From positions 1 to 64,000 of the forward strand of contig NZ_PRLC01000010.1 in NCBI RefSeq assembly GCF_003287455.1: DNA of 64,000 nucleotides, in the 5' to 3' direction. The DNA comes from Faecalibacterium hattorii. Its GTDB lineage: Bacteria; Bacillota; Clostridia; Oscillospirales; Ruminococcaceae. Positions 33,022-40,825 of this stretch are shown here, piece after piece. The stretch's first letter is position 1; every line of letters begins with the position of its first letter. The notes beneath the pieces were generated by a model. That model did no database searches and had not been told where the DNA came from. It saw nothing but the letters and a program-made list of their open reading frames with translations. A program made the position numbers and the translations under genes.

Positions 33022-33726
33022 TCACCACTCGATTTGTTCCACGGGCACGGGGTGTTCGTTGACCTTGTTGGACAAGATCTGTCCGCTCTTGACCTGAATG
33101 ATCCGGTCGGCCATGGCGGTCAGGGCCGTGTTGTGGGTGATGACGATGACGGTGCGGCCCGTCTCGCGGCAGGTGCGCTGGAGCAGGGCCAGCACCTGCT
33201 TTCCGGTCTTATAGTCCAGCGCGCCGGTGGGCTCGTCGCAGAGCAGAAGCTTCGGATTTTTTGCGAGGGCGCGTGCAATGGAGACACGCTGCTGCTCGCC
33301 GCCGGAGAGCTGGGCCGGGAAGTTGTTCAGCCGTTCGCCGAGGCCCACGCTTTCCAGCGTGGCGGCGGGGTCCAGCGGGTCGCGGCAGATCTCGCTGGCC
33401 AGCTCCACGTTTTCCAGCGCGGTCAGGTTCTGCACGAGGTTATAGAACTGGAACACGAAGCCTACATCGTACCGGCGGTAAGTGGTCAGCTCTCGCTCGG
33501 TAAAGTGGCTCACGTCCTGCCCGTCCAGCCAGACATGGCCCTCGTCGCAGGTGTCCATACCGCCTAAAATGTTCAGCAGGGTGGTCTTGCCCGCGCCGGA
33601 CGGGCCGACGATGATGCAGAACTCGCCCTTGTCTACGTAAAAATTCAGGTGGTCGGCTGCCGCGATGCGAACCGAGCCAGTCTGATAGTATTTGGAAACA
33701 TTTTCAAACTCAACGAAGTGCTCCAT
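33022..33726 (-). CDS. ABC transporter ATP-binding protein (MacB/LolD type)
   Basis: 234 residues. Walker [17 protein letters not shown]-loop [16 protein letters not shown], signature [15 protein letters not shown], Walker [13 protein letters not shown] and H-loop VIVITHN are all intact, with spacing of the MacB/LolD group. Start at 33726 ([12 protein letters not shown]) follows AAGGAGAG. Its end meets the permease start, so the two are translationally coupled. Confidence 0.93.
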   Translation of the reverse strand: MEHFVEFENVSKYYQTGSVRIAAADHLNFYVDKGEFCIIVGPSGAGKTTLLNILGGMDTCDEGHVWLDGQDVSHFTERELTTYRRYDVGFVFQFYNLVQNLTALENVELASEICRDPLDPAATLESVGLGERLNNFPAQLSGGEQQRVSIARALAKNPKLLLCDEPTGALDYKTGKQVLALLQRTCRETGRTVIVITHNTALTAMADRIIQVKSGQILSNKVNEHPVPVEQIEW

Positions 33727-33824
33727 AGCTGCTCTCCTTGCCTTGGATGTCAATTTTATTCCAATTTAACTATACCATAAATTGACACGGGTTGCAGGGG
33801 AGCCGGGAACAAATTTGCAAAAAC

Positions 33825-34415
33825 TTAACAATGCCCGGTCGTATCGAGCACAAGATCCGCCTTTTCTTCAATGCCATATTTCTTGAAATACCCCTCTTCC
33901 AGCGGGATCCACCGTGCGGCGAAGCTGGGGTAGCGCTCGCCCTCCCGCGCTTGGAGGCGGCGGGTCTGCTCGGCGGGCGAGCAGGTGACGAATACCTTGA
34001 GGTCATAGCAGCCGGCGAGGAGAGGATGGTGGCTGTAGCTGCCCTCTACGATAGAAAGCGGCTGGGCCGGAATGCACTGTCCGGGGCGGTAAGCGCCCTC
34101 CCGGCAGGAGTAGGCGCGGTAGAAGACCGGTTCCCCGGCGCGGGCGGGGCGGAGCAGCTCTTCCCGCAGCCGGGCAAGGTCCATGTTGGCGCAGGGAGTC
34201 TTTTCCCAATCCGGGATGCGCTGGGCGGGCGGCAGATAGTAGTCGTCGGTGTGGAAGACGATGCTTGCCGGGAACTGCTCCGCCAGCTGCCCGGCCAGTG
34301 TGGTCTTACCGCTGCCGCAGCGGCCGTCCAAAGCGATGAGAACGGGCTGTTCCGGGTGCGCCGCCAGCAGCGCGGCGATTTTTTGGGTGAGCGTGGAAAA
34401 ATCAATGGAAGACAT
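33825..34415 (-). CDS. Uridine-kinase-like P-loop NTPase
   Basis: 196 residues. LIALDGRCGSGKTTLAGQLA is Walker A; FHTDDYYLPPAQR resembles the nucleoside-binding DDFY motif of uridine kinases; LSIVEGSYSHHP is the strand with the conserved EG. It is closest to Udk-like kinases, but the substrate is unproved. Start at 34415 follows AAGGAGA. Confidence 0.8.
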   Translation of the reverse strand: MSSIDFSTLTQKIAALLAAHPEQPVLIALDGRCGSGKTTLAGQLAEQFPASIVFHTDDYYLPPAQRIPDWEKTPCANMDLARLREELLRPARAGEPVFYRAYSCREGAYRPGQCIPAQPLSIVEGSYSHHPLLAGCYDLKVFVTCSPAEQTRRLQAREGERYPSFAARWIPLEEGYFKKYGIEEKADLVLDTTGHC

Positions 34416-34501
34416 GGCTTCTCCTTGTGATGGTTCTTTCGGGTGGATAACTACACTATAACATGAAATTTGACGCTTTTCAACGAAATTAAAATTTCCC
34501 C

Positions 34502-34531
34502 TTGACACCACCCCCGAAGCTGTGGTAAGAT
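34502..34531 (+). promoter_or_regulatory. Promoter of the DUF3793 gene
   Basis: TTGACA and TAAGAT, 18 bp apart. The predicted +1 falls about at the start of the palindrome at 34540. Confidence 0.65.
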
Positions 34532-34539
34532 AATGCCAC

Positions 34540-34555
34540 GTTAGAAATGACTAAC
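34540..34555. promoter_or_regulatory. Putative DtxR-family operator, site 1
   Basis: GTTAGAAATGACTAAC: 5-bp arms GTTAG/CTAAC around a 6-bp centre, overlapping the start point of the DUF3793 promoter. Confidence 0.6.
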
Positions 34556-34565
34556 TAAAAAGACA

Positions 34566-34601
34566 GAACGAAGCGGCAGAATAACGAGCCGCGTTCTTTT
34601 T
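34566..34601 (+). terminator. Leader hairpin with T run before DUF3793
   Basis: GAAC and GCGGC pair with GCCGC and GTTC around a small bulge, then TTTTT. It would stop a transcript about 64 nt long, so it may act as an attenuator. Confidence 0.6.
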
Positions 34602-34610
34602 GAATTCATG

Positions 34611-34626
34611 GTTAGAATATTCTAAC
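34611..34626. promoter_or_regulatory. Putative DtxR-family operator, site 2
   Basis: GTTAGAATATTCTAAC is a perfect 16-bp palindrome, 81 bp before the DUF3793 start. Confidence 0.65.
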
Positions 34627-34706
34627 TGTTAAACTCTGCATCGTCTGCATAGAAAGACCCGATGCGGGCACCCTATCGGAAAGCAAAGCAACGGAGGAAA
34701 CCGGCC

Positions 34707-35282
34707 ATGGAGCGTAATTTTGAGACGGTAATGATCGAACAATGCTCGCCCGTGCTGGCCGGGCTGAAAGCTGCCGGTCTGTTTCGCTACGAGACGAGCG
34801 ACTGCAAAGACCTCGCGGAGCGGGTGCGCGGCTGGAACGCGCGGCTGGGTGAAAAGGGCCTCCGGGTCCGGGTGCTGAAGGGCTGCGTCCGCAGCCACTG
34901 GTATCTGGTCTATGTGTACCGCGAGAGCCGTCTGCGCGAAGTGCTGGCGGACGAAAATGTCCGTGCGTTTCTGGCACAGGAGGGCTATACCCTCTCGGAA
35001 GATGGCGACTGCGAACCGCTGCTGCGGCAGATGGCGCGGCGGTTGTGCTGCGAAGCAGAGTTTCCGCATGAGATCGGCGTATTTCTGGGCTATCCGCTCA
35101 CCGATGTGGTGGGCTTCATCGAAAATCAGGGCCGCAACTTCACCTGCTGCGGCTGCTGGAAGGCCTACGGCGACCGCGATGCCGCTGAGCGCCTGTTTGC
35201 CCAATTGAACAAGTGCACCAAAGTGTATCTGCGCCTGTTCCACAGCGGCACGCCGATCTTCCGCCTTGCCGTGGCGGCCTGA
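34707..35282 (+). CDS. DUF3793 family protein
   Basis: 191 residues, soluble. RSHWYLVYVYRESRLREVLA (about 70-90), FPHEIGVFLGYPLTDVVGFI and CCGCWKAYGDRDAAERLFAQ are the usual DUF3793 blocks. The biochemical function is unknown; the family is found beside feo genes and flavodoxins, as here. The conserved CCGCW could bind metal. Start at 34707 follows GGAGGAA. The operators upstream suggest control by iron. Confidence 0.85.
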   Translation: MERNFETVMIEQCSPVLAGLKAAGLFRYETSDCKDLAERVRGWNARLGEKGLRVRVLKGCVRSHWYLVYVYRESRLREVLADENVRAFLAQEGYTLSEDGDCEPLLRQMARRLCCEAEFPHEIGVFLGYPLTDVVGFIENQGRNFTCCGCWKAYGDRDAAERLFAQLNKCTKVYLRLFHSGTPIFRLAVAA

Positions 35283-35323
35283 ATTTGACATTTCCTACCA
35301 ATACTCTCTTTTTATCCTTGGCG

Positions 35324-35417
35324 CCCGTCAGAGACACCACGCCCTGACGGGAAGAGATCCTCCTTTTGACACGCGGCCGCCCGGCGCAGTTGACCCCTGC
35401 ATCGGGCGGCTGTGTCA
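35324..35417 (+). terminator. Two hairpins after DUF3793
   Basis: CCCGTCAG/CTGACGGG at 35324-35351, then a longer stem with TGACAC and GCCGCCCG pairing with CGGGCGGC and GTGTCA (35367-35417). The T run is poor (TTGTT), so termination may be partial. Confidence 0.6.
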
Positions 35418-35462
35418 TTGTTAAAAGTAATGAATTCTGAACAAAATAGAGGCAAAAAATCT

Positions 35463-35560
35463 GTTCGTTTCTACGAACTAACCTTGAATTGTGAAAAAAT
35501 TGTTGACAAAAAAGGTTAGTAAGTATAAACTATCCGTGTTGATAGTCACGACTGACTAAC
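35463..35560 (+). promoter_or_regulatory. feo operon control region
   Basis: TTGACA (35503-35508) with TAAACT (35526-35531) 17 bp on. GGTTAGT...ACTATCC (35514-35535) spans the -10, and GATAGTC-N6-GACTAAC (35541-35560) lies just downstream; both match the GTTAG/CTAAC type seen at DUF3793. A further palindrome GTTCGTTTCTACGAAC is at 35463-35478. Confidence 0.7.
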
Positions 35561-35614
35561 TCGATTTGGAAAACCTGCTTCCAAATGCGTGGGAGAAGAA
35601 AGGGTGAATGAAGT

Positions 35615-35830
35615 ATGATGCCTTTGACGATGGCAAAAGCGGGCGAGACCGTTACCATCAAAAAGATCACCGGTAAGGACGAGATCCGTCAGCATCTGGC
35701 AGAGCTCGGCTTCGTGGTGGAAAGCGAGGTCACTGTGGTCAACGAGATCGCGGGCAACCTGATCTTACAGGTCAAGGAGAGCCGCATCGCACTGGACAAG
35801 ACCATGGCGAACCGCATTATGATCGGCTAA
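35615..35830 (+). CDS. feoA: FeoA domain protein 1
   Basis: 71 residues, SH3-like fold that helps FeoB. GETVTIKKITGKDEIRQHLA then ELGFVVESEVTVVNE is the FeoA core. The first of two FeoA genes. Two ATGs (35615, 35618) are possible; GAAAGGG lies about 10 bp upstream. Confidence 0.9.
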   Translation: MMPLTMAKAGETVTIKKITGKDEIRQHLAELGFVVESEVTVVNEIAGNLILQVKESRIALDKTMANRIMIG

Positions 35831-35907
35831 ACAGCGGAAACGCTGTTTGGGACCTGCTCCGAAACTGGAATGGTCTCTGAAATAAAGACAAGTAGAGGAG
35901 GAACTAT

Positions 35908-36129
35908 ATGAAGACTTTGAAAGATGTCAAGGTCGGCGAAACGTGCACCGTCGCTCGTCTGCATGGCGAGGGCCCTGTCAAGCGCCGTATCATGGACATG
36001 GGCATCACCAAGGGTGTTGAGATCTATGTCCGCAAGGTGGCCCCGCTGGGCGACCCCATGGAACTGACCGTGCGCAACTACGAGCTGAGTGTGCGTAAGG
36101 CCGACGCTGAAATGATCGAAGTGGTTTGA
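35908..36129 (+). CDS. feoA: FeoA domain protein 2
   Basis: 73 residues. KVGETCTVARLHGEGPVKRR and IMDMGITKGVEIYVRKVAPL, closer to the standard FeoA consensus than the first copy. AGGAGG sits 8 bp before the start and feoB begins 25 bp after the stop. The two copies are clearly diverged, so they probably differ in task. Confidence 0.92.
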   Translation: MKTLKDVKVGETCTVARLHGEGPVKRRIMDMGITKGVEIYVRKVAPLGDPMELTVRNYELSVRKADAEMIEVV

Positions 36130-36154
36130 TCCGAATAGAGAGGAAAGGAACACA

Positions 36155-38353
36155 ATGAGCATTAAGATCGCACTGGCCGGCAACCCGAACTGCGGTAAAA
36201 CCACCCTGTTCAATGCACTGACCGGCTCTAACCAGTACGTCGGCAACTGGCCCGGCGTTACCGTCGAGAAGAAGGAAGGCAAGCTGAAGGGCGAGAAAGA
36301 CGTCATCATTCAGGACCTGCCCGGCATCTACTCCCTGTCCCCCTACACCTTGGAAGAGGTCGTGGCCCGCAGCTATCTGGTCAACGAGAAGCCCGACGCC
36401 ATCCTGAACATCATCGATGGCACCAACATTGAGCGTAACCTGTACCTGACCACCCAGCTGATCGAGCTGGGCATCCCCGTTGTCATGGCCGTCAACATGA
36501 TCGACCTCGTTCGCAAGAACGGCGATAAGATCGACCTGAAGAAGCTGAGCGCAGAGCTGGGCTGTCAGGCAGTTGAGATCAGCGCACTGAAGAACGAGGG
36601 CAGCGAAAAGGCTGCTCAGATGGCTGAGGCTGCTGCCAAGGCCGACAAGGCTGTTGAGCTGCCCCACGTCTTCACCGGCAGCGTCGAGCATGCCATCGCT
36701 CATATCGAGGAGTCCATTCAGGGCAAGGTCGATGACCGCTTCCTGCGCTGGTATGCCGTCAAGCTGTTCGAGCGTGACGATAAGGTTCAGGATGAGCTGA
36801 AGCTCGATAAGGCCCTGCTGGATCACATCGACCAGCACATCAAGGACTGCGAGACTGAGATGGACGATGACGCCGAGAGCATCATCACCAACCAGCGCTA
36901 CGCTTACATCAACAATGTCGTCTCCAAGGCCGTCAAGAAGAAGGCCCGCGTGGAGCACCTGACCGTTTCCGATAAGATCGACCAGATCGTGACCAACCGT
37001 GTGCTGGCTCTGCCCATCTTCGCACTGGTCATGTTCCTGATGTACTCCCTGTCCATGGGCACCTCCATCGCAGACGGCGGCTGGGCCATCGGTACCTTTG
37101 CCACCGACTGGACCAACGATGTCCTGTTCGGTGAGATCGTTCCCAATGCGCTGGGCGGCTTCCTAGAGAGCATCGGCGTGGCGGGCTGGCTGAACGGCCT
37201 GATCATGGACGGTATCGTCGCCGGTGTCGGCGCGGTTCTGGGCTTCGTTCCCCAGATGCTCGTCCTGTTCTTCCTGCTGTCCATTCTGGAGGACGTCGGC
37301 TACATGTCCCGTGTGGCCTTCATCATGGACCGTATCTTCCGTAAGTTCGGCCTGTCCGGTAAGAGCTTCATCCCCGTTCTGGTGGGCACCGGCTGCGGCG
37401 TTCCGGGCGTTATGGCTTCTCGTACCATCGAGAACGAGCGCGACCGCCGTATGACCATCATGACCACCTGCTTCATCCCCTGCGGCGCAAAGATGCCCAT
37501 CATCGGCCTGATCGCAGGTGCGATGTTCGGCGGTTCTTCTCTGGTGGCTGTCTCTGCTTACTTCATTGGCATGGCTGCCATCATCTGCTCCGGCGTGATC
37601 CTGAAGAAGACCAAGCTCTTCGCAGGTGATCCCGCTCCCTTCGTGATGGAGCTGCCCGCATACCACGTGCCCGCTTGGGGCAACGTCTTCCGTGCTACTT
37701 GGGAGCGCGGCTGGTCCTTCATCAAGCGCGCAGGCTCCGTCATTCTGGCCGCTACCGTTGTGCTGTGGTTCCTGCAGGGCTTCGGCTTCGAGAACGGTGC
37801 CTTCGGTATGGTTGAGGATCAGGACAACTCCGTGCTGGCTGCTATCGCTACCAAGGTCGCATGGATCTTTGCACCTCTGGGCTTCGGCAACTGGCGTGCA
37901 ACCGTCGCTTCCGTCTCCGGCCTGATCGCAAAGGAGAACGTGGTTGGTACCTTCGGTGTCCTGTATCACTTCGGCGGCGAACTGTCTGAGAACGGCGATG
38001 AGATCTGGGCCGCTGTTGCACAGGATTACACCGCTCTGTCTGCATACGCCTTCATGATCTTCAACCTGCTGTGCGCACCTTGCTTCGCTGCGATGGGCGC
38101 CATCAAGCGTGAGATGAACAACGGCAAGTGGACCGCCATCGCCATCGGCTATATGTGCGCTCTGGCTTACTGCTCCGCTCTGGTGGTGTACCAGCTGGGC
38201 GGCATCATCTCCGGCGAGGTCGGCTTCAACTTCTTCACCATCGTCGCAGTGGTCATCCTCGTTGCCTTCATCTATCTGCTGGTCCGTCCCAACAAGTACA
38301 CCGGCATCAACGAGGTCAAGATCGATACCAAGAAGATCACGGCAAACAAATAA
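36155..38353 (+). CDS. feoB: Ferrous iron transporter B
   Basis: Main Fe2+ uptake protein of anaerobes. 732 residues: an N-terminal G domain with G1 GNPNCGKTTLFN (8-19), G2 region PGVTVEKKEG, G3 DLPGIYSL and G4 NMID; then a helical spacer domain, and the membrane part with two Gate repeats (LVGTGCGVPGVMASR and LIAKENVVGTFGVLY). Length is normal. Codon use favours GCT, GTT, TCT and CGT more than the neighbours, suggesting high expression. Part of feoA-feoA-feoB-Cys-rich peptide. Confidence 0.97.
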   Translation: MSIKIALAGNPNCGKTTLFNALTGSNQYVGNWPGVTVEKKEGKLKGEKDVIIQDLPGIYSLSPYTLEEVVARSYLVNEKPDAILNIIDGTNIERNLYLTTQLIELGIPVVMAVNMIDLVRKNGDKIDLKKLSAELGCQAVEISALKNEGSEKAAQMAEAAAKADKAVELPHVFTGSVEHAIAHIEESIQGKVDDRFLRWYAVKLFERDDKVQDELKLDKALLDHIDQHIKDCETEMDDDAESIITNQRYAYINNVVSKAVKKKARVEHLTVSDKIDQIVTNRVLALPIFALVMFLMYSLSMGTSIADGGWAIGTFATDWTNDVLFGEIVPNALGGFLESIGVAGWLNGLIMDGIVAGVGAVLGFVPQMLVLFFLLSILEDVGYMSRVAFIMDRIFRKFGLSGKSFIPVLVGTGCGVPGVMASRTIENERDRRMTIMTTCFIPCGAKMPIIGLIAGAMFGGSSLVAVSAYFIGMAAIICSGVILKKTKLFAGDPAPFVMELPAYHVPAWGNVFRATWERGWSFIKRAGSVILAATVVLWFLQGFGFENGAFGMVEDQDNSVLAAIATKVAWIFAPLGFGNWRATVASVSGLIAKENVVGTFGVLYHFGGELSENGDEIWAAVAQDYTALSAYAFMIFNLLCAPCFAAMGAIKREMNNGKWTAIAIGYMCALAYCSALVVYQLGGIISGEVGFNFFTIVAVVILVAFIYLLVRPNKYTGINEVKIDTKKITANK

Positions 38354-38384
38354 GTTTCTCCAAGTTTGAGAGGAGTGCATTTTT

Positions 38385-38546
38385 ATGATGGAATTTTTGG
38401 CAGCAAACTTCAACCTGCCGACCATTATCGTGGCTGCGATCGTGTTCGGCGGGGTAGGCTGGGCCACATGGCACTCCCACAAGCACGGCGGCGGCTGTGG
38501 TGGGTGCTCCGGTGATTGCGGGCATTGCAACGGCGGCTGTCACTAA
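38385..38546 (+). CDS. FeoB-associated Cys-rich membrane protein
   Basis: 53 residues, 31 bp after feoB. One membrane helix (about 12-28), then a His- and Cys-rich tail HSHKHGGGCGGCSGDCGHCN, which is the form of the FeoB-associated Cys-rich family. It may bind Fe2+ at the membrane face. GAGAGGAGTG lies about 7 bp before the ATG pair; 38385 is taken. Confidence 0.85.
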   Translation: MMEFLAANFNLPTIIVAAIVFGGVGWATWHSHKHGGGCGGCSGDCGHCNGGCH

Positions 38547-38557
38547 GGAAAAACCGC

Positions 38558-38598
38558 AGGGCGCGGGTCGAACAAAAAATCGGCCCGCGCCCTTTTTT
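38558..38598 (+). terminator. Terminator of the feo operon
   Basis: AGGGCGCGGG with CCCGCGCCCT and then TTTTTT. Confidence 0.92.
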
Positions 38599-38610
38599 AG
38601 AAAAATGAAA

Positions 38611-38626
38611 GTTAGCTTTGGATAAC
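38611..38626. promoter_or_regulatory. Possible DtxR autoregulatory site
   Basis: GTTAGCTTTGGATAAC, 16 bp like the other sites but with one weaker arm; 65 bp before the dtxR start. Confidence 0.4.
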
Positions 38627-38633
38627 ATTGCAA

Positions 38634-38667
38634 AACCTCTCCGTCATCGCTGACGCAGCGAGAGGTT
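38634..38667. repeat. Minimal copy of the palindromic repeat
   Basis: AACCTCTC and GAGAGGTT are the same ends as the 18786 copy, but only 18 bp remain between them. Looks like an internal deletion product. Lies in the dtxR leader. Confidence 0.7.
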
Positions 38668-38690
38668 TGATTGCAAGGAGAGTGGTAAGA

Positions 38691-39098
38691 ATGGAACTGA
38701 CCGCTGCGCATCTGCGGTATCTGCTGGCGATCTATGATGTCTCCCAGACGCATCTGGACATCTGCTCCCGCAGCATTGCTGAAAAGCTGGGGGTGACCAA
38801 GCCCTCGGTGGTGCGGATCATGAACCTGCTGATGGAGCGGGGGATGATCGTCAAGGAGCATTACGGCAAGATCTACCTGACCGACCGCGGCATCTTTGTG
38901 GCCAAGGAAGTCAAGAAGCAGTTGGAAACGGTGCTGGCAAACTTCCCGCCGGTGAAGATCGAGCTGACCGACGACGAGCGCTGCGCCGCTGCACTGGCGC
39001 TGACCTCGGCGCTGCCGGAGCGGGCCTTTGCCGGTGAGTATGACCGCCTGTTCGGCTCCGACGACGAGACAAAAACAGAAATGGAGATCGAATTGTGA
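38691..39098 (+). CDS. DtxR-family metal-dependent transcriptional regulator
   Basis: 135 residues. A winged helix-turn-helix at 1-62 (RYLLAIYDVSQTHLDICSRS, IAEKLGVTKPSVVRIMNLLM and YLTDRGIFVAKEV) is followed by a short dimerisation part with acidic and Cys-containing stretches (ELTDDERCAAALAL). No SH3 domain. The likely regulator of the adjacent feo genes, using Fe2+ or Mn2+ as cofactor. The start at 38691 follows AAGGAG; the ABC gene overlaps its stop by GTGA. Confidence 0.85.
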   Translation: MELTAAHLRYLLAIYDVSQTHLDICSRSIAEKLGVTKPSVVRIMNLLMERGMIVKEHYGKIYLTDRGIFVAKEVKKQLETVLANFPPVKIELTDDERCAAALALTSALPERAFAGEYDRLFGSDDETKTEMEIEL

Positions 39099-40825
39099 TC
39101 AACAAAAAACTACTGTCCTTTGACCGGGGCGCGCTGCGCTTCGTGGGGGCGAATGTGGCGTTTCAGTGGCTTGGGATGCTCTGCAACGTGGTCTTCGTCC
39201 GCACCATTGCGGTGCTGCTGGGGGCTGTTTTTGCGGGCAGCCTGACGGGTGCATTGCTGACGCGGAGCCTTGTGGTCTGCCTGTGCACGGTGCCGCTGCG
39301 CTTCGGCTTCACCATGCTGGCCTCCAACAGGAGCGACCGTGCTTCGAAAGATGTCAAGTGTACCCTCCGCAGCAAAATTTACGAAAAGCTCACCCGCCTC
39401 GGCGCGGGCTACAGCGAGACCGTCGCCACCAGCGAGGTGGTCATGCTGGCCAGCGAGGGCGTGGAGCAGATCGATACCTACTTCGCAAAATATCTGCCCC
39501 AACTGTTCTACAGTCTGCTGGCCCCGGTGACCCTCTTCGTTCTGCTGGTGGGGGTCCACGGGCGATCGGCCATCATCCTGCTGTGCTGCGTGCCCCTCAT
39601 CCCTATGTCCATCGTGGCGGTGCAGAAGTTCGCCAAGAAGCTGCTGGAGAAGTATTGGGGCGAGTACACTACCCTTGGTGACAGCTTTCTGGAGAACATC
39701 CAAGGCCTGACCACCCTGAAAATTTATCAGGCCGACGGTTGGAAGCACGAGGAGATGAACCGACAGGCCGAGCGCTTCCGGAAGATCACCATGAAGGTGC
39801 TGACCATGCAGCTGAACTCCGTCACCCTGATGGACCTGATGGCCTACGGCGGTGCGGGTCTGGGCATCATCAGCGCGGTGGCGGCCTTTGCCAAGGGGCA
39901 GATCACTTTGACTGCGGCGCTGACCATCCTCCTGCTGGCGGCAGACTTCTTCCTGCCGCTGCGTCTGCTGGGCAGCTACTTCCACATCGCCATGAACGGC
40001 GCGGCTTCGGCAGAGAAGATCTTCAAGCTCCTCGCTGCGGACGAGCCTGCCGACGGCACCAAGGAAGCCGGGGCGGACACCACCCTCCGGCTGGAGCACG
40101 TGACCTTCGGCTACGAGAGGGACCGCACCATCCTCCGCGACATCTCCCTGACCGTCCCGCAGGGCAGCTTCGTCTCGCTAGTGGGGGAGTCCGGCTGCGG
40201 CAAGAGCACCATTGCAGCCATCCTCTCCGGTGCCCGCACTGGCTATACCGGCAGCGTGACGCTGGGCGGCGTGCCCGTGCAGGAGCTGAATGAGGAGAGC
40301 TGCCTCCGCACCCTGACCGTGGTGCCCCACAACGCGGCCATCTTCAAGGGCACCGTGGGCGCCAACCTGCGGATGGCGGCCCCCGCTGCCGACGACAAGG
40401 CCCTATGGGCGGCGCTGGAAGAGGTGAACCTCGCCGACTTCTGCCGCAGCCAGCAGGGACTGGAAACGCCGCTGCATGAGGGAGGCTCGAACCTGTCCGG
40501 CGGCCAGCGCCAGCGCCTCGCCATGGCCCGTGCGCTGCTCCACGATTCGCCCATCTACCTCTTCGACGAGGCTACCTCCAATGTGGACGCCGAGAGTGAG
40601 AACGACATCATGGCGGCCATCCGCCGCTTGGCGGGGAAGAAGACGGTCATCCTCATTTCGCACCGTCTGGCCAATGTGGTCGGCAGCGACTGCATCTATG
40701 TTATGGACAGCGGCACCATCGCCGAGCAGGGCAGACACGACGCCCTGCTGTCCGAAAACGGCGTTTACAGCCGTTTGTACAACGCCCAGAAGCAACTGGA
40801 GAACCTTGGGGAGGTGAGCGCATGA
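39095..40825 (+). CDS. Half-size ABC exporter, first of a pair
   Basis: 576 residues: six membrane helices to about 310, then the ATPase domain with Walker A LVGESGCGKSTIAAILSG, signature LSGGQRQRLAMARAL, Walker B IYLFDEATSNVD and H-loop ILISHRL. A GTG start at 39095 overlaps the dtxR stop, so the transporter is coupled to the iron regulator. CydD-like in layout. Being in a DtxR operon suggests a role in iron, heme or siderophore movement; direction and substrate are open. Confidence 0.88.
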   Translation: MINKKLLSFDRGALRFVGANVAFQWLGMLCNVVFVRTIAVLLGAVFAGSLTGALLTRSLVVCLCTVPLRFGFTMLASNRSDRASKDVKCTLRSKIYEKLTRLGAGYSETVATSEVVMLASEGVEQIDTYFAKYLPQLFYSLLAPVTLFVLLVGVHGRSAIILLCCVPLIPMSIVAVQKFAKKLLEKYWGEYTTLGDSFLENIQGLTTLKIYQADGWKHEEMNRQAERFRKITMKVLTMQLNSVTLMDLMAYGGAGLGIISAVAAFAKGQITLTAALTILLLAADFFLPLRLLGSYFHIAMNGAASAEKIFKLLAADEPADGTKEAGADTTLRLEHVTFGYERDRTILRDISLTVPQGSFVSLVGESGCGKSTIAAILSGARTGYTGSVTLGGVPVQELNEESCLRTLTVVPHNAAIFKGTVGANLRMAAPAADDKALWAALEEVNLADFCRSQQGLETPLHEGGSNLSGGQRQRLAMARALLHDSPIYLFDEATSNVDAESENDIMAAIRRLAGKKTVILISHRLANVVGSDCIYVMDSGTIAEQGRHDALLSENGVYSRLYNAQKQLENLGEVSA

